Below, in pieces: positions 16,490 to 27,907 of a DNA stretch of 64,000 bases (its first letter is position 1; each line of letters starts with the position of its first letter). The DNA is from Streptococcus alactolyticus (GTDB lineage: Bacteria; Bacillota; Bacilli; Lactobacillales; Streptococcaceae): NCBI RefSeq assembly GCF_012277075.1, contig NZ_JAAXMT010000001.1, positions 20,229 to 84,228 of the forward strand, read 5' to 3'. A model generated the notes under the pieces. It saw only the letters and a list, made by a program, of their open reading frames with translations, did no database searches and was not told the DNA's origin. A program made the position numbers and the translations under genes.

Positions 16490-16561
16490 TATGCCGAAAT
16501 CTTGTATCCGCTTTTAACTTATTTTGATATAATGGGGAAAAGACTTGCAAAGGAGAGTCCT

Positions 16562-17626
16562 ATGTTGACAAGATTGAAACGTTTTGAAGAAAAGTTGGAC
16601 AAAGTTGGTATTGATGGTTTTTTGGTGACTGGTCAAAACAATATTTACTACATGACTGGTTTTTGGGGGACGTCAGCGACGGTTTTTATTTCTAAAACAC
16701 GCTGTTTGTTTGTGACAGATGCCCGCTATACCTTGATTGCGAAACAATCCGTACAAGGATTTGACATCATTGAAAGCCGTGACCCTCTGCAAGAGATTGC
16801 CAAGGTTATCCAAGCAGATAAGTTGGAAAGAATTGGCTTTGATAGTCAAGTGTCTTTTGCCTACTATCAAAATCTGCAAGCGGTATTTGCAGGTTATCAT
16901 CTGCAAGCCCAAACCAACTTCATGGAAGCATTGCGCATGATTAAAGATGCTTCTGAAATGGCAACCATCCGTAAGGCTTGTTCCATTTCTGACCGTGCCT
17001 TTACAGATGTGCTGGACTTTATCAAGGCAGGGCAAACGACAGAATTGCAAGTCGCCAATTTCCTTGATTTTCGGATGCGTGAATATGGGGCATCAGGTAT
17101 TTCCTTTGAAACCATCGTAGCGTCAGGTAAACGCTCTGCTATGCCACACGGTGTAGCGAGTGACAAGGTCATTGAATCTGGCGATATGCTGACGCTTGAT
17201 TTTGGTTGCTACTACAATCATTACGTTAGCGATATGACACGCACCATTCACATCGGTGACATTAGCGACAAGGAGCGTGAGGTTTACCAGTTGGTTTTGG
17301 AAGCGAACCAAGCTGTGATTGATTCGGTTAAGGCAGGTATGGTTCGTAAAGATTACGACAAGGCAGCGCGTAATGTGATTACCAATGCGGGTTACGGTGA
17401 TTATTTCACGCACGGTATTGGTCATGGTATCGGACTGGATATCCATGAAATTCCTTACTTTGGTCAATCAGAAGAAGTGGTTGAAGCAGGTATGGTGATT
17501 ACAGACGAGCCAGGCATTTATTTGGACAATGCATTTGGTGTCCGTATCGAAGATGACCTTATCGTCACAGAAGAGGGTTGCGAAGTCTTGACCTTGGCAC
17601 CAAAAGAATTGATTGTCTTACCTTAA
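16562..17626 (+). CDS. pepP: Xaa-Pro aminopeptidase (M24B)
   Basis: A 354-residue M24 metallopeptidase removing N-terminal residues ahead of proline. The start MLTRLKRFEEKLDK is set by SD AAAGGAGAG; a longer frame from 16502 runs through the promoter (TATAAT near 16530) and is not used. The creatinase-like N-terminal domain covers 1-130. The catalytic pita-bread domain has metal ligands in LDFGCYYN, SDMTRT, HGIGHGIGLDIHE, TDEPGIYL and RIEDDL. In streptococci this gene commonly sits between uvrA and efp, as here. Confidence 0.92.
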   Translation: MLTRLKRFEEKLDKVGIDGFLVTGQNNIYYMTGFWGTSATVFISKTRCLFVTDARYTLIAKQSVQGFDIIESRDPLQEIAKVIQADKLERIGFDSQVSFAYYQNLQAVFAGYHLQAQTNFMEALRMIKDASEMATIRKACSISDRAFTDVLDFIKAGQTTELQVANFLDFRMREYGASGISFETIVASGKRSAMPHGVASDKVIESGDMLTLDFGCYYNHYVSDMTRTIHIGDISDKEREVYQLVLEANQAVIDSVKAGMVRKDYDKAARNVITNAGYGDYFTHGIGHGIGLDIHEIPYFGQSEEVVEAGMVITDEPGIYLDNAFGVRIEDDLIVTEEGCEVLTLAPKELIVLP

Positions 17627-17669
17627 ACGAGCCTGTACAAGCGTTAGATAAGCATAAGAGGAAGAAACG

Positions 17670-18125
17670 ATGACAAATAGACTTTCTTGGCAAGATTATT
17701 TTATGGCAAATGCGGAGCTGATTTCCAAGCGTTCCACCTGTGACCGTGCTTTTGTTGGGGCTGTATTGGTCAAGGATAATCGCATCATCGCCACAGGATA
17801 CAACGGTGGGGTGTCTGCTACTGATAACTGCAATGAGGTTGGGCATAAGATGGAGGACGGGCACTGTATTCGCACGGTTCATGCCGAAATGAATGCCCTC
17901 ATCCAATGTGCCAAAGAAGGCATTTCTACAAAAGGTACCGAAATCTATGTGACCCATTTTCCGTGTATCAACTGCACCAAAGCCTTGTTACAAGCAGGTA
18001 TCAAGAAAATCACCTACAAGACGGCTTACCGCATGCATCCGTTTGCCATTGAACTGATGGAGCAAAAAGGCGTAGCTTATGTGCAGCATGACGTCCCAGA
18101 AGTGCATTTGGGAAAAGATGCTTAA
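17670..18125 (+). CDS. comEB: Deoxycytidylate deaminase (ComEB family)
   Basis: A 151-residue zinc deaminase converting dCMP to dUMP for thymidylate synthesis. The zinc and catalytic motifs are HAEMNAL and [21 protein letters not shown] and HCIRTVHAE match dCMP deaminases rather than cytidine deaminases. The start has SD GAGGAAG. It lies 43 bases after pepP and probably shares its transcript. The name ComEB comes from the Bacillus competence locus; a DNA-uptake role is not implied. Confidence 0.92.
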   Translation: MTNRLSWQDYFMANAELISKRSTCDRAFVGAVLVKDNRIIATGYNGGVSATDNCNEVGHKMEDGHCIRTVHAEMNALIQCAKEGISTKGTEIYVTHFPCINCTKALLQAGIKKITYKTAYRMHPFAIELMEQKGVAYVQHDVPEVHLGKDA

Positions 18126-18221
18126 AGCCCTTGACTAGACATTCCCCTATAAAACATTTGAGCCATGCTCTATTTTATGGTAAAATAAGACGATAACTAA
18201 TTTATAAGAGGTAATGAATAA

Positions 18222-18782
18222 ATGATTGAAGCAAGTAAGCTTAGAGCAGGTATGACTTTCGTAACATCAGATGGCAAACTTATCAAAGTTCTTGAAGCAA
18301 GCCACCACAAACCAGGTAAAGGGAACACTGTTATGCGTATGAAACTCCGCGACGTTCGTTCTGGTTCAACTTTTGATACGACTTACCGCCCAGAAGAAAA
18401 ATTTGAACAAGCAATCATTGAAACGCGTGCTGCCCAATACCTTTACAAAATGGATGACACCGCATACTTCATGGATACTGAAAGCTACGAACAATACGAA
18501 ATTCCAGTAACCAACGTTGAAGAAGAATTGCTTTACATCCTTGAAAACTCAGAAGTTAAAATTCAATTCTACGGTACAGAAGTTATCGGTGTAACTGTTC
18601 CAACAACTGTTGAATTGATCGTTACTGACACACAACCTTCAATCAAAGGAGCAACTGTTACAGGTTCAGGTAAACCAGCCACTCTTGAAACAGGTCTTGT
18701 GGTTAACGTGCCAGACTTTATTGAAGTTGGTCAAAAATTAGTCATCAACACTCAAGAAGGTACTTACGTATCACGTGCGTAA
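18222..18782 (+). CDS. efp: Elongation factor P
   Basis: A 186-residue EF-P that relieves ribosome stalling at polyproline. Three beta domains are present. The tip loop HHKPGKGN of domain I carries the lysine that other bacteria modify, placed by [16 protein letters not shown]. The C-terminal domain has the family sequence [25 protein letters not shown] precedes it. No modification enzyme gene is in the window. Confidence 0.97.
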   Translation: MIEASKLRAGMTFVTSDGKLIKVLEASHHKPGKGNTVMRMKLRDVRSGSTFDTTYRPEEKFEQAIIETRAAQYLYKMDDTAYFMDTESYEQYEIPVTNVEEELLYILENSEVKIQFYGTEVIGVTVPTTVELIVTDTQPSIKGATVTGSGKPATLETGLVVNVPDFIEVGQKLVINTQEGTYVSRA

Positions 18783-18857
18783 TAGCCAGTAAAGTAAGTA
18801 GAGAGGCAGTTTGTACTCTTTACTTTTTTACCTTTATGTATTTAGAAAGGAATGCTT

Positions 18858-19247
18858 ATGACAACTGAAAATATTGGTGATATCGTCATTTCACCACGTG
18901 TACTGGAAGTCATTACAGGTATTGCTGCAACTAAGGTTGATGGTGTTCACTCCCTTCGTAACAAAGCGGTGACAGATAGCTTTAGCAAAACCGTTTTGGG
19001 CAAAGGTGTCTATCTTAAAACAGAAGAAGATGGAACAGTTAATGCGGATATTTATGTCTATTTACAATACGGTGTCAATGTCCCTGCTGTTTCTATTGCT
19101 ATCCAAAAAGCGGTAAAAGCAGCCGTTTATGACATGGCAGAAGTAACCATCTCATCTGTAAACATTCATGTAGAAGGCATTGTTCCTGAAAAGACTCCTA
19201 AACCAGACTTAAAAGCATTGTTTGATGAGGATTTTTTGGATGACTAA
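18858..19247 (+). CDS. Asp23/Gls24 family envelope stress protein
   Basis: A 129-residue Asp23 domain protein beginning [19 protein letters not shown]. The ATG at 18858 is preferred over 18852 because SD GAAAGGA ends at 18851. Typical YqhY-like members sit between efp and nusB, exactly as here. The body has VDGVHSLRN and an acidic tail (LFDEDFLDD). The gene overlaps nusB by eight bases, so the two are coupled. Depletion of the Bacillus relative links it to lipid synthesis control; function in streptococci is inferred. Confidence 0.9.
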   Translation: MTTENIGDIVISPRVLEVITGIAATKVDGVHSLRNKAVTDSFSKTVLGKGVYLKTEEDGTVNADIYVYLQYGVNVPAVSIAIQKAVKAAVYDMAEVTISSVNIHVEGIVPEKTPKPDLKALFDEDFLDD

Positions 19248-19674
19248 TAATTTTACCAATTCCAGACGTGACCTTCGTGAGCGTGCTTTCCAAGCCCTGT
19301 TTAGCCTAGAATTTGGGGGAGATGTCTTGTCAGCTGCGGAGTTTGCCTACATTTACGACAAACCCATGCTTGATGATGAAGGAGTGACAGTTGATATTCC
19401 TGTCTTTCTCCTTAGCCTTGTCAAAGGTGTGCAAGACTTTCAAGCAGAGATTGACCAGCAAATTGAAGAGCATTTAAAAGCAGGTTGGTCTTTGGAACGC
19501 TTGACCCTAACGGATAAAACTTTGTTGCGCCTAGGTTTGTTTGAAATCAAGTATTTTGACGAAACACCAGGTCGCGTGGCTGTCAATGAAATCATTGAAA
19601 TTGCTAAGAAATATTCAGATAACACATCTGCAAAATTTGTCAATGGTTTGCTAAGCCAGTTTATTACAATGTAA
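19240..19674 (+). CDS. nusB: Transcription antitermination factor NusB
   Basis: A 144-residue all-helical NusB. N-terminal [18 protein letters not shown] and C-terminal [14 protein letters not shown]...FVNGLLSQF are diagnostic. NusB with NusE binds boxA RNA for rRNA antitermination. The ATG at 19240 lies inside the stop region of the Asp23-like gene, giving tight coupling. A strong bidirectional terminator follows. Confidence 0.95.
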   Translation: MTNNFTNSRRDLRERAFQALFSLEFGGDVLSAAEFAYIYDKPMLDDEGVTVDIPVFLLSLVKGVQDFQAEIDQQIEEHLKAGWSLERLTLTDKTLLRLGLFEIKYFDETPGRVAVNEIIEIAKKYSDNTSAKFVNGLLSQFITM

Positions 19675-19678
19675 AAAA

Positions 19679-19707
19679 ACAAGCTGATTGTTCAGCTTGT
19701 TTTTTTG
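19679..19707. terminator. Bidirectional terminator between nusB and scrR
   Basis: ACAAGCTGA (19679-19687), loop TTGT, TCAGCTTGT (19692-19700), T run on one side and seven A on the other, serving both convergent operons. Confidence 0.9.
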
Positions 19708-19711
19708 CTTT

Positions 19712-20674
19712 TTAAATACTGCCACCAGGGAGTAAAGAAATCGGCAAAACATAGTCTTTGCTGGTCTTTTCTCCCTTTATTTTTTTGATCAGAACATCAA
19801 CAATTAAATTAGCAATTTCGTCAATCGGTTGTTTAATCGTGGTAAGTTCAGGAATGAAATTTTCGGTGAAAGTCGTGCCGTCATAGCCAATGATTTTCAA
19901 ATCTTCAGGTACTTGAAGTTTGAGTTGCTTGGCAATTTTCATGGTCAAAATTGCAGTCAAATCATCAGAAACGAAGACCCCATCAGGTTTGTTGTTGGCG
20001 ATAATGGACTTGATTTCCATTTCACGGCGAATGTTAGAGAGGTTGTTTGGCACTTTGAAGATTTTTCCTTGTGGAATTTGGAAAGAAAAGCCAAGGGCAC
20101 GCAGTTCTGTTGGTGAGTCCGTATTGTCATTTCCTGTAATCATAATGATTTGCTGGCAACCGTTCTTTTGCAAGGTTTTAGCGGCCATTTTTCCTCCCTC
20201 GAAATTATCAGAGGATACAATCGGGATATTTGGCGCGAGATTGCGGTCAAAAGAAACAATGGGTGCCTCAACACGATTGTAGTCCTTGATGCCAAGATTG
20301 TGGCTAGATGAAATAATCCCGTCTACCTGATTAGCCTCAAGCATTTCGAGGTATTCTTTTTCTTTTGCAGGGTCGTTTTGACTGTTGCAAATAATGGTCT
20401 TGTAGCCACGTTTGAAAAGCTCGATTTCCAAATGTTCGATGAGTTCGGCATAAAAAATATTGCTGATATTTGGAAAGATGAGCCCAATCAATTTGGCTGA
20501 CTTGCCTTGCAGACCTCTAGCGAGGTTGTTGGGCTTGTAACCCAAGGTTTGCATGGCTTTTTGAACCTTGCTTTTGGTTTTTTCAGATAAATACCCTTTG
20601 TTATTGATGACACGCGACACGGTGGTTGGACTAACACCAGCTAATTCAGCGACATCTGTTAATTTTGCTACCAT
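19712..20674 (-). CDS. scrR: Sucrose operon repressor ScrR (LacI family)
   Basis: A 320-residue LacI/GalR regulator. The N-terminal helix-turn-helix VAKLTDVAELAGVSPTTVS and the hinge VQKAMQTLGYKPN are followed by a periplasmic-binding-like ligand domain. It starts one base after the scrB stop, so the pair is co-translated. By analogy with S. mutans it represses scrB and scrA from the operators in the divergent intergenic region and releases on sucrose-derived sugar phosphate. Confidence 0.92.
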   Translation of the reverse strand: MVAKLTDVAELAGVSPTTVSRVINNKGYLSEKTKSKVQKAMQTLGYKPNNLARGLQGKSAKLIGLIFPNISNIFYAELIEHLEIELFKRGYKTIICNSQNDPAKEKEYLEMLEANQVDGIISSSHNLGIKDYNRVEAPIVSFDRNLAPNIPIVSSDNFEGGKMAAKTLQKNGCQQIIMITGNDNTDSPTELRALGFSFQIPQGKIFKVPNNLSNIRREMEIKSIIANNKPDGVFVSDDLTAILTMKIAKQLKLQVPEDLKIIGYDGTTFTENFIPELTTIKQPIDEIANLIVDVLIKKIKGEKTSKDYVLPISLLPGGSI

Positions 20675-20675
20675 G

Positions 20676-22115
20676 TTACTTTGTTAACTCAAAGTATGTT
20701 CCAGTCGTTTCCCCAGCTGTGAGCTGAATACCGCTTTGCCCTGCTTCTGGGAAGACGCGGCTGGTAAATACTTTTTCTCCTTTGTTAATGAAAATTTCAA
20801 CAATTGAACGATCGACGAAGATGTTGGCAGTGGTTTCTGTTGGTTCAATGTCACATTCACGGGTTTGACCAAAATCAGTTGCGTATTGCACGCCAGCTTT
20901 GCTACGATCAAGGATGACTTTTCCGTTGGCAGTATCCACAGTCAAACGTAGGCCGTTTCCTTTGTCGTCAGCGAATAGTAATAATTCTGATACTTGGTCA
21001 GCAGCAAAAGTAACTTCTAATTCGTAAATGTTTGCTGTTTCGGCTTTGTCAGCAAGCGGTTCTGAGCTTGAACGCAGGCTTGTAATGGCTTCGACAGGGT
21101 ATTGGTAGAGTTTGCCGTCTTTGATAGACAATTCTTTGACCAAGCTAAGTGCCCCTTGGTAGTCGTATTGGTCAGTTGGGTAATCAATATCTGGCAATCC
21201 AATCCAACTCACAATCAAAGCACGTCCATCAGGCGCATTGAACCCTTGTGTTGCGTAAGCTTCAAATCCATAATCCAAGTTGTTGATTGTTGATGGATCA
21301 ACCAATTTAGGGATCTTTGTATCAAACGTTTGACACACTTTGTAGGTATTTGGGTAAATGTTTTGGTAATCCAATTCTGCCTTATCCAGACCTTGTGGAC
21401 AGTAAAGTAGGACTGGTTTTCCATCCACAAAAACAAGGTTTGGACATTCAATCATGTATTCTGACCCTGTTCCGCCAAAGTCAAGATTACCCACTTCTTC
21501 CCAGTTTTCAACGTTGTTGTCAAGGGCTTTGTAAAGCTTGATAAAGCCTGATTTTTCAGGACTTTGAGCTCCAACAATAGCATAAAATTGGTCATCGTAT
21601 TTGAAAATTTGTGGGTCACGGAAGTGTTCAGTCACGTCGCTAGGCTGCTGAATAAGCACGTCTTTGCATTTGGTGATCTTGTGGTCTTTGTCCATCCAAG
21701 CCCCGATTTGCAAAGGGTCACGTACCCAGTTTTTATCACGGACATTTCCTGTGTAAAATAGGAATAATTTGCCGTCGATTTCGTAGGCTGAACCTGAATA
21801 AGCCCCGTGGCTATCGTGCTTGGTGTCAGGCAGCAATTCTGCGCCAGTTGTATGGAAATGCACCAAATCTTCTGACTCGGTATGAACCCATTCTTTCAAG
21901 CCATGAGCTGCGCCAAATGGCCAATTTTGGTAGAAAAGGGTGTATTTGCCGTTAAAAAAAGAAAAGCCGTTTGGGTCGTTTAATAAGCCTGTTTTTGGCT
22001 CAATGTGATAAGTGACATGCCAAGGTGACTTGTTGACATTTTCTGCAATAGCAGCTCTTTCTTCGGTACTCCAGTCGGAATACGCTCGGTATCGTATTTC
22101 TTTAGGTAAATCCAT
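20676..22115 (-). CDS. scrB: Sucrose-6-phosphate hydrolase (GH32)
   Basis: A 479-residue cytoplasmic invertase splitting sucrose-6-phosphate to glucose-6-phosphate and fructose. Residues of the five-blade propeller active site are visible: nucleophile in LLNDPNG, transition-state Asp in FRDPQIF, acid/base Glu in ECPNLVFV. The C-terminal beta sandwich includes FVDRSIVEIFINKGE. SD AAAGGAGAAAG precedes the ATG. It is divergent from scrA and followed directly by scrR. Confidence 0.96.
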   Translation of the reverse strand: MDLPKEIRYRAYSDWSTEERAAIAENVNKSPWHVTYHIEPKTGLLNDPNGFSFFNGKYTLFYQNWPFGAAHGLKEWVHTESEDLVHFHTTGAELLPDTKHDSHGAYSGSAYEIDGKLFLFYTGNVRDKNWVRDPLQIGAWMDKDHKITKCKDVLIQQPSDVTEHFRDPQIFKYDDQFYAIVGAQSPEKSGFIKLYKALDNNVENWEEVGNLDFGGTGSEYMIECPNLVFVDGKPVLLYCPQGLDKAELDYQNIYPNTYKVCQTFDTKIPKLVDPSTINNLDYGFEAYATQGFNAPDGRALIVSWIGLPDIDYPTDQYDYQGALSLVKELSIKDGKLYQYPVEAITSLRSSSEPLADKAETANIYELEVTFAADQVSELLLFADDKGNGLRLTVDTANGKVILDRSKAGVQYATDFGQTRECDIEPTETTANIFVDRSIVEIFINKGEKVFTSRVFPEAGQSGIQLTAGETTGTYFELTK

Positions 22116-22153
22116 AGGGGTCTTTCTCCTTTTAGTAATCCATCTATACCTAT

Positions 22154-22278
22154 ATAGTAAACGTTTTCTATTTAAAAATCAATTGTTTTTGGCAAAAAAT
22201 AAAAAAATATATCAAACGCTTGACATATTTTTGACAGATGTGGTAGAATGTAAACGTAAACAAGTGAAACGCTTTCAC
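22154..22278. promoter_or_regulatory. Divergent scr promoters with LacI-type operators
   Basis: For scrA: TTGACA (22220-22225), 18 bp, TAGAAT (22244-22249). Three LacI-family half-site pairs are visible: ATAGTAAACGTTTTCTAT (22154-22171) on the scrB side, ATCAAACGCTTGACAT overlapping the scrA -35, and GTGAAACGCTTTCAC (22264-22278) just downstream of the scrA start point. Position and symmetry fit ScrR repression of both sides; the CG-centred boxes may also serve CcpA. Confidence 0.7.
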
Positions 22279-22311
22279 ACACTTAATAAATAGACAAAAG
22301 GAGTTAATGTA

Positions 22312-24255
22312 ATGGATTATGGAAAAGTAGCTTCTGACGTTATTGCAGCGGTCGGAAAAGATAATCTTGTTGCAGCTGCCCACTGTGCGACTCGTCTTCG
22401 TCTTGTATTGAAAGACGATAGCAAAGTCGATCAAAAAGCATTGGATGAAAATCCAGATGTTAAAGGAACTTTCAAAATTGACGGTCAGTACCAAGTTATC
22501 ATCGGTGCTGGGGATGTCAACTTCGTGTATGACGAATTGATTAAAAAGACAGGTTTGTCAGAAGTTTCTACAGATGATTTAAAACAAATTGCTAACAACA
22601 ATGGGCGATTTAACCCAATCATGGCTTTGATTAAGTTGTTGTCAGACATTTTTGTTCCAATTATTCCTGCCCTGGTTGCAGGTGGTTTGTTGATGGCATT
22701 GCGCAACTTCTTAACCTCACCAGACTTATTTGGACCAAAATCACTTGAAGAGATGTACCCTGCTATTGAGGGTATCTCAGCAATGATTCAATTGATGTCA
22801 GCTGCACCATTTATGTTCTTGCCTATCTTGGTCGGAATCTCAGCTGCGAAACGCTTTGGTGCTAACCAATTCCTAGGGGCTGCCATTGGTATGATTATGA
22901 CCACACCAGACCTTGGTGGGGCTAGCGAATATTGGAATGTCTTTGGTTACCATGTAGCACAAACCAACTACGCTTACCAAGTTATTCCAGTTTTGGCAGC
23001 AGTTTGGTTGCTTTCAGTCTTAGAAAAATTCTTCCACAAACGTTTGCCATCATCAGTTGACTTTACCTTCACACCACTCTTGTCTGTGATGATTACAGGT
23101 TTTGTAACCTTCACAGTCATTGGTCCAGTGATGTTGATGTTGTCAAATGCAATCACAGATGGGATTGTATGGTTGTATAACACAACTGGATTCATTGGTA
23201 TGGGTATCTTTGGTGGTACTTATTCATTGATTGTTATGACAGGTCTGCACCAATCCTTCCCAGCTATCGAAACACAATTGCTTTCAGCTTGGCGTGAAGG
23301 TATTGGATACGGAGATTTCATCTTCGTAGTATCTTCTATGGCCAACGTTGCCCAAGGTGCGGCGACATTTGCCATCTGGTTCTTAACGAAAAATTCTAAA
23401 ACAAAAGGTCTTGCTTCATCTGCAGGGGTATCAGCCCTTCTAGGTATTACCGAACCTGCTTTGTTCGGGGTTAACTTGAAATACCGTTTCCCATTCTTCT
23501 GTGCCTTGATTGGTTCAGGGGTAGCAGCTGCAGTAGCAGGATTGCTTAAAGTTGTTGCCGTATCACTTGGTTCAGCAGGTTTCCTTGGATTCCTTTCAAT
23601 CAAAGCAACATCTATTCCATTCTACATTCTTTGTGAACTTATCAGCTTCGCCATTGCCTTTGCTTTGACTTACATCTACGGTAAAACAAGAGAAGCAGGT
23701 CTTTTCGAAGCAGAAGCAGTTGCAGAACAAGCGGCTCAAGAATCTGCTAAACAAGCAGAAACAACAACTGCAGCACCAAGTCAAGCTCCTACCACTCAAG
23801 CAGTAGCAGAAACAATTGTTAGCCCATTAGCTGGTGAAACAGTTGCCTTGGCATCTGTTAACGACCCTGTATTCTCATCTGGGGCAATGGGTCAAGGGAT
23901 TGCTGTTAAACCAAGTGGTGACACAGTTTACTCACCAGTTGATGGTACGGTTCAAATTGCCTTTGAAACAGGTCATGCTTACGGCCTTAAATCTGACGAC
24001 GGAGCAGAAGTTTTGATTCACATTGGTATTGACACCGTGTCAATGGAAGGTAAAGGCTTTACTCAAAAAGTATCAGCTAACCAAAAAGTGAAAAAAGGCG
24101 ATGTTCTTGGAACATTTGATAGCAAAGCAATCGCTGACGCGGGACTTGATGATACGACTATGATTATCATCACAAATACAGCTGACTACTCTGAAGTAAC
24201 ACCAGTCGCTGATGGTAGCGTCCGTGAAGGGGATAACTTGCTAGACGTTAAATAA
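22312..24255 (+). CDS. scrA: Sucrose-specific PTS enzyme IIBCA
   Basis: A 647-residue PTS permease that imports and phosphorylates sucrose. Domain order is B-C-A. EIIB has the phospho-cysteine in [10 protein letters not shown] (about residue 25). EIIC of about ten membrane helices (about 110-460) has the conserved [12 protein letters not shown] Gln/Ala/Thr-rich linker of about 35 residues leads to EIIA with phospho-histidine in [19 protein letters not shown] sits before the ATG. It is divergent from scrB-scrR and upstream of fructokinase, making a complete sucrose route. Confidence 0.96.
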   Translation: MDYGKVASDVIAAVGKDNLVAAAHCATRLRLVLKDDSKVDQKALDENPDVKGTFKIDGQYQVIIGAGDVNFVYDELIKKTGLSEVSTDDLKQIANNNGRFNPIMALIKLLSDIFVPIIPALVAGGLLMALRNFLTSPDLFGPKSLEEMYPAIEGISAMIQLMSAAPFMFLPILVGISAAKRFGANQFLGAAIGMIMTTPDLGGASEYWNVFGYHVAQTNYAYQVIPVLAAVWLLSVLEKFFHKRLPSSVDFTFTPLLSVMITGFVTFTVIGPVMLMLSNAITDGIVWLYNTTGFIGMGIFGGTYSLIVMTGLHQSFPAIETQLLSAWREGIGYGDFIFVVSSMANVAQGAATFAIWFLTKNSKTKGLASSAGVSALLGITEPALFGVNLKYRFPFFCALIGSGVAAAVAGLLKVVAVSLGSAGFLGFLSIKATSIPFYILCELISFAIAFALTYIYGKTREAGLFEAEAVAEQAAQESAKQAETTTAAPSQAPTTQAVAETIVSPLAGETVALASVNDPVFSSGAMGQGIAVKPSGDTVYSPVDGTVQIAFETGHAYGLKSDDGAEVLIHIGIDTVSMEGKGFTQKVSANQKVKKGDVLGTFDSKAIADAGLDDTTMIIITNTADYSEVTPVADGSVREGDNLLDVK

Positions 24256-24334
24256 AAACGATTCAGTAGAGAGGTGATTGTCACCACTCTTTCACTGACA
24301 AATCGAAAAAATATAATATATTGAGGTAAAAAAC

Positions 24335-25216
24335 ATGACAAAATTATACGGTAGCGTAGAAGCTGGCGGGACGAAATTTGTTTGTGCTGTCGGTGATGAG
24401 CAATTTCAAGTAGTGGAAAAGGCGCAATTTCCAACGACTACACCTTATGAAACCATTGACAAAGTGGTTGCCTTTTTCAAGCGCTTTGAGGAAGACTTAG
24501 CAGGTGTCGCTATTGGGTCTTTTGGTCCGATTGATGTGGATGAAAATTCAGAAACCTATGGCTATATTACGACTACGCCAAAACCTCATTGGGCAAATGT
24601 GGACTTGGTTGGATTGATTTCAAAACATTTTAGAGTACCTTTTTACTTTACAACCGATGTTAACAGTTCTGCATATGGTGAAACCCTTGTTCGTAAAGGG
24701 GTTAAGAGCCTTGTTTACTACACTATCGGTACAGGAATTGGAGCGGGTGCTATCCAAAATGGTGAATTTGTTGGTGGGATCGGACACACCGAAGCGGGTC
24801 ACGTTTATGTGGCGCCACACCCACAAGATGTTACTAATGACTACACAGGTTCTTGTCCTTTCCACAAGGGCTGTTTGGAAGGTATGGCAGCAGGTCCTTC
24901 GCTTGAAGGGCGTACAGGTATTCGCGGTGAATTGATTGAGCTCAATTCTGAAGTTTGGGATGTCCAAGCTTACTACATCGCCCAAGCGGCTGTTCAAGCA
25001 ACTTTACTTTATCGCCCACAAGTCATTGTGTTTGGTGGTGGTGTTATGGCACAAGAGCATATGCTGCATCGCGTTCGTAATAAATTTAGCGCCCTGTTAA
25101 ATGGCTATGTTCCTGTTCCAGATGTTGCAGAGTACATTGTTACACCAGGTGTAGCCGAAAATGGCTCAGCAACCCTAGGTAATTTTGCTTTGGCTAAGAA
25201 AGTATCAGAACGTTAA
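24335..25216 (+). CDS. scrK: Fructokinase (ROK family)
   Basis: A 293-residue ROK sugar kinase, MTKLYGSVEAGGTKFVCAVG with ATP-binding DGGT-type motif EAGGTKF. Catalytic ROK zinc-site sequence HTEAGHVYV, then CPFHKGCLEGMAAGPS. It phosphorylates the fructose released by ScrB. An imperfect hairpin (about 24275-24297) lies between scrA and this gene, so its level may be set separately. A clear terminator follows. Confidence 0.94.
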   Translation: MTKLYGSVEAGGTKFVCAVGDEQFQVVEKAQFPTTTPYETIDKVVAFFKRFEEDLAGVAIGSFGPIDVDENSETYGYITTTPKPHWANVDLVGLISKHFRVPFYFTTDVNSSAYGETLVRKGVKSLVYYTIGTGIGAGAIQNGEFVGGIGHTEAGHVYVAPHPQDVTNDYTGSCPFHKGCLEGMAAGPSLEGRTGIRGELIELNSEVWDVQAYYIAQAAVQATLLYRPQVIVFGGGVMAQEHMLHRVRNKFSALLNGYVPVPDVAEYIVTPGVAENGSATLGNFALAKKVSER

Positions 25217-25235
25217 TTTCTTATAAGAATGTTAG

Positions 25236-25263
25236 GACTGAGGGCCGTTACCTCAGTCTTTTT
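25236..25263 (+). terminator. Terminator of scrA-scrK
   Basis: GACTGAGG (25236-25243), seven-base loop, CCTCAGTC (25251-25258), five T. Confidence 0.9.
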
Positions 25264-25381
25264 GCGCGTTTGAAAAACGCTTCTAACACCCTCAATTGAG
25301 CAGATGCTAGTACGCTGAATTCTTGAATTTAAAGGGTTTTTATGATAGAATGGGCTGACAAGTTTATCGAAAGGAATTGGA

Positions 25382-27907
25382 ATGGCAAATATTCTACGGA
25401 CTGTTATCGAAAACGATAAAGGTGAAATAAGAAAATTAGAAAGAATAGCAAAAAAGGTTGAGTCTTATGCTGACGCTATGGCAGCTTTGTCAGACGACGA
25501 ATTGAAAGCAAAGACTCCTGAATTTAAACAACGTTACAAGGACGGCGAAACCCTCGACCAGATGTTGCCAGAAGCTTTCGCGGTTGTGCGTGAAGCAGCC
25601 AAACGTGTATTGGGCTTGTTCCCTTACCGTGTGCAAATTATGGGTGGTATCGTGATGCACAATGGTGATGTTCCTGAAATGCGTACTGGTGAAGGGAAAA
25701 CCTTGACAGCGACTATGCCAGTTTACCTTAACGCCATTTCTGGCGAAGGGGTGCACGTTATTACGGTTAACGAATACCTATCAACGCGTGACGCGACAGA
25801 AATGGGTGAAGTGTACAGCTGGCTAGGACTCTCTGTTGGTATCAACTTGTCAGCGAAATCATCATCTGAAAAACGTGAAGCTTACAACTGTGACATCACT
25901 TATTCAACCAACTCAGAAGTTGGTTTTGACTACTTGCGTGATAATATGGTTGTTCGTCAGGAAGACATGGTACAACGTCCGCTAAACTTCGCCTTGATTG
26001 ACGAGGTGGACTCAGTATTGATTGACGAAGCTAGAACACCATTGATTGTGTCTGGTCAAGTTAGCTCAGAAACGAGTCAGTTGTACATTCGTGCGGACCG
26101 TTTTGTTAAAACTTTGACAAGCACAGACTACATCGTCGATGTGCCAACTAAGACCATTAGCTTGACGGATTACGGGATTGACAAGGCAGAAGAATACTTC
26201 CACTTAGACAATCTTTACGATTTGGAAAATGTTGCCTTGACGCACTATATCGACAATGCTCTTCGCGCTAACTACATCATGATTTTGGATATTGACTATG
26301 TGGTTAGCCAAGAAGGTGAAATTCTAATCGTTGACCAATTTACAGGTCGTACGATGGAAGGTCGTCGTTTCTCTGATGGATTGCACCAAGCCATCGAAGC
26401 TAAAGAAGGCGTCCGCATTCAAGAAGAATCAAAAACAAGTGCCTCAATTACTTATCAAAATATGTTCCGTATGTATAAGAAATTGGCAGGAATGACTGGT
26501 ACCGCTAAAACGGAAGAAGAAGAGTTCCGTGAAGTGTACAACATGCGTATCATTCCGATACCAACGAACAAACCAGTTGCTCGTATTGACCATCCAGACC
26601 TCTTGTACCCAACTTTGGAATCTAAGTTCAAAGCAGTGGTTGAAGATGTTAAGGCACGTCATGCTAAAGGACAACCTGTTCTTGTTGGTACAGTTGCTGT
26701 TGAAACATCTGATATTATTTCAAAACGCTTGGTGGATGCAGGCATTCCACACGAAGTTTTGAATGCGAAAAACCACTTTAAAGAAGCTCAAATCATCATG
26801 AACGCTGGTCAACGTGGTGCAGTCACTATCGCAACCAACATGGCTGGTCGTGGTACCGATATTAAACTTGGTGAAGGTGTGCGTGAATTGGGTGGTTTGT
26901 GCGTTATCGGAACAGAACGTCATGAAAGCCGTCGTATTGATAACCAGCTTCGTGGACGTTCAGGACGTCAAGGTGATCCAGGTGAATCACAATTTTACTT
27001 GTCACTTGAAGATGATTTGATGCGTCGTTTCGGTTCAGACCGTATTAAGGCCTTCCTTGACCGTATGAATCTTGATGAAGAAGATGCGGTTATTCGTTCG
27101 CGTATGTTGACACGTCAAGTGGAATCTGCCCAAAAACGTGTTGAAGGGAACAACTACGATACACGTAAACAAGTCTTGCAATACGATGATGTTATGCGTG
27201 AACAACGTGAAATCATTTATGCAGAACGTCGTGACGTGATTACAGCTGACCGTGATTTAGGTCCTGAAATCAAAGCGATGATTAAACGCACCATCAAACG
27301 TACTGTTGAGGCACACAGCCATTCAGATCGTGACGAAGCACTTGCCGCTATTTTGAATTTTGCTAAGAACAACCTAGTTGATGAGCAATCTATCCAACAA
27401 TCTGATTTGGAAAACTTGAGCTTTGATGAGATCAAAGAAGAACTTTTTAACCGTGCGATGGTCGTTTACGATGCGCAAATGGCTAAATTGAAAACACCTG
27501 ATGCCGTCAAAGAATTCCAAAAAGTGCTTATTTTGATGGTTGTTGACAATAAATGGACAGACCATATTGATGCTTTGGATCAATTGCGTCAATCTGTTGG
27601 TTTGCGTGGTTATGCCCAAAATAACCCTGTGGTGGAATATCAATCTGAAGGTTTCCGTATGTTCCAAGCTATGATTGGTGCGATTGAATTTGATGTAACA
27701 AGAACCATGATGAAAGCACAAATTCACCAACAAGAACGTGAACGTGTGTCACAAAACGCCACAACAATGGCTGAAAAGAATATTGCGGCGCAAACACCAA
27801 ACCAAGCGACACAAGATATTGATTTCTCTCACGTTAAACGTAACGATCCTTGCCCATGTGGTTCAGGTAAGAAATTCAAAAACTGTCACGGTCGCAAACA
27901 ATTTTAG
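25382..27907 (+). CDS. secA: Preprotein translocase ATPase SecA
   Basis: An 841-residue Sec motor protein. Walker [16 protein letters not shown] box [14 protein letters not shown], helicase motif [11 protein letters not shown] and [13 protein letters not shown] are all present. The C-terminal zinc/SecB-type tail [14 protein letters not shown] is intact. The own promoter TTGAAT-17-TAGAAT lies just upstream and SD GAAAGG precedes the ATG. Length and motifs mark the housekeeping SecA, not the accessory SecA2 linked to adhesin export. Confidence 0.98.
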   Translation: MANILRTVIENDKGEIRKLERIAKKVESYADAMAALSDDELKAKTPEFKQRYKDGETLDQMLPEAFAVVREAAKRVLGLFPYRVQIMGGIVMHNGDVPEMRTGEGKTLTATMPVYLNAISGEGVHVITVNEYLSTRDATEMGEVYSWLGLSVGINLSAKSSSEKREAYNCDITYSTNSEVGFDYLRDNMVVRQEDMVQRPLNFALIDEVDSVLIDEARTPLIVSGQVSSETSQLYIRADRFVKTLTSTDYIVDVPTKTISLTDYGIDKAEEYFHLDNLYDLENVALTHYIDNALRANYIMILDIDYVVSQEGEILIVDQFTGRTMEGRRFSDGLHQAIEAKEGVRIQEESKTSASITYQNMFRMYKKLAGMTGTAKTEEEEFREVYNMRIIPIPTNKPVARIDHPDLLYPTLESKFKAVVEDVKARHAKGQPVLVGTVAVETSDIISKRLVDAGIPHEVLNAKNHFKEAQIIMNAGQRGAVTIATNMAGRGTDIKLGEGVRELGGLCVIGTERHESRRIDNQLRGRSGRQGDPGESQFYLSLEDDLMRRFGSDRIKAFLDRMNLDEEDAVIRSRMLTRQVESAQKRVEGNNYDTRKQVLQYDDVMREQREIIYAERRDVITADRDLGPEIKAMIKRTIKRTVEAHSHSDRDEALAAILNFAKNNLVDEQSIQQSDLENLSFDEIKEELFNRAMVVYDAQMAKLKTPDAVKEFQKVLILMVVDNKWTDHIDALDQLRQSVGLRGYAQNNPVVEYQSEGFRMFQAMIGAIEFDVTRTMMKAQIHQQERERVSQNATTMAEKNIAAQTPNQATQDIDFSHVKRNDPCPCGSGKKFKNCHGRKQF

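Noticed and set aside
24275..24297. Hairpin between scrA and scrK as a terminator
   Set aside because: Stem AGAGAGGTGA/TCACCACTCT has no T run; at most an mRNA-stability element.
27374..27733. 119-codon frame opposite secA
   Set aside because: His/Asn-rich antisense shadow, no SD or promoter.
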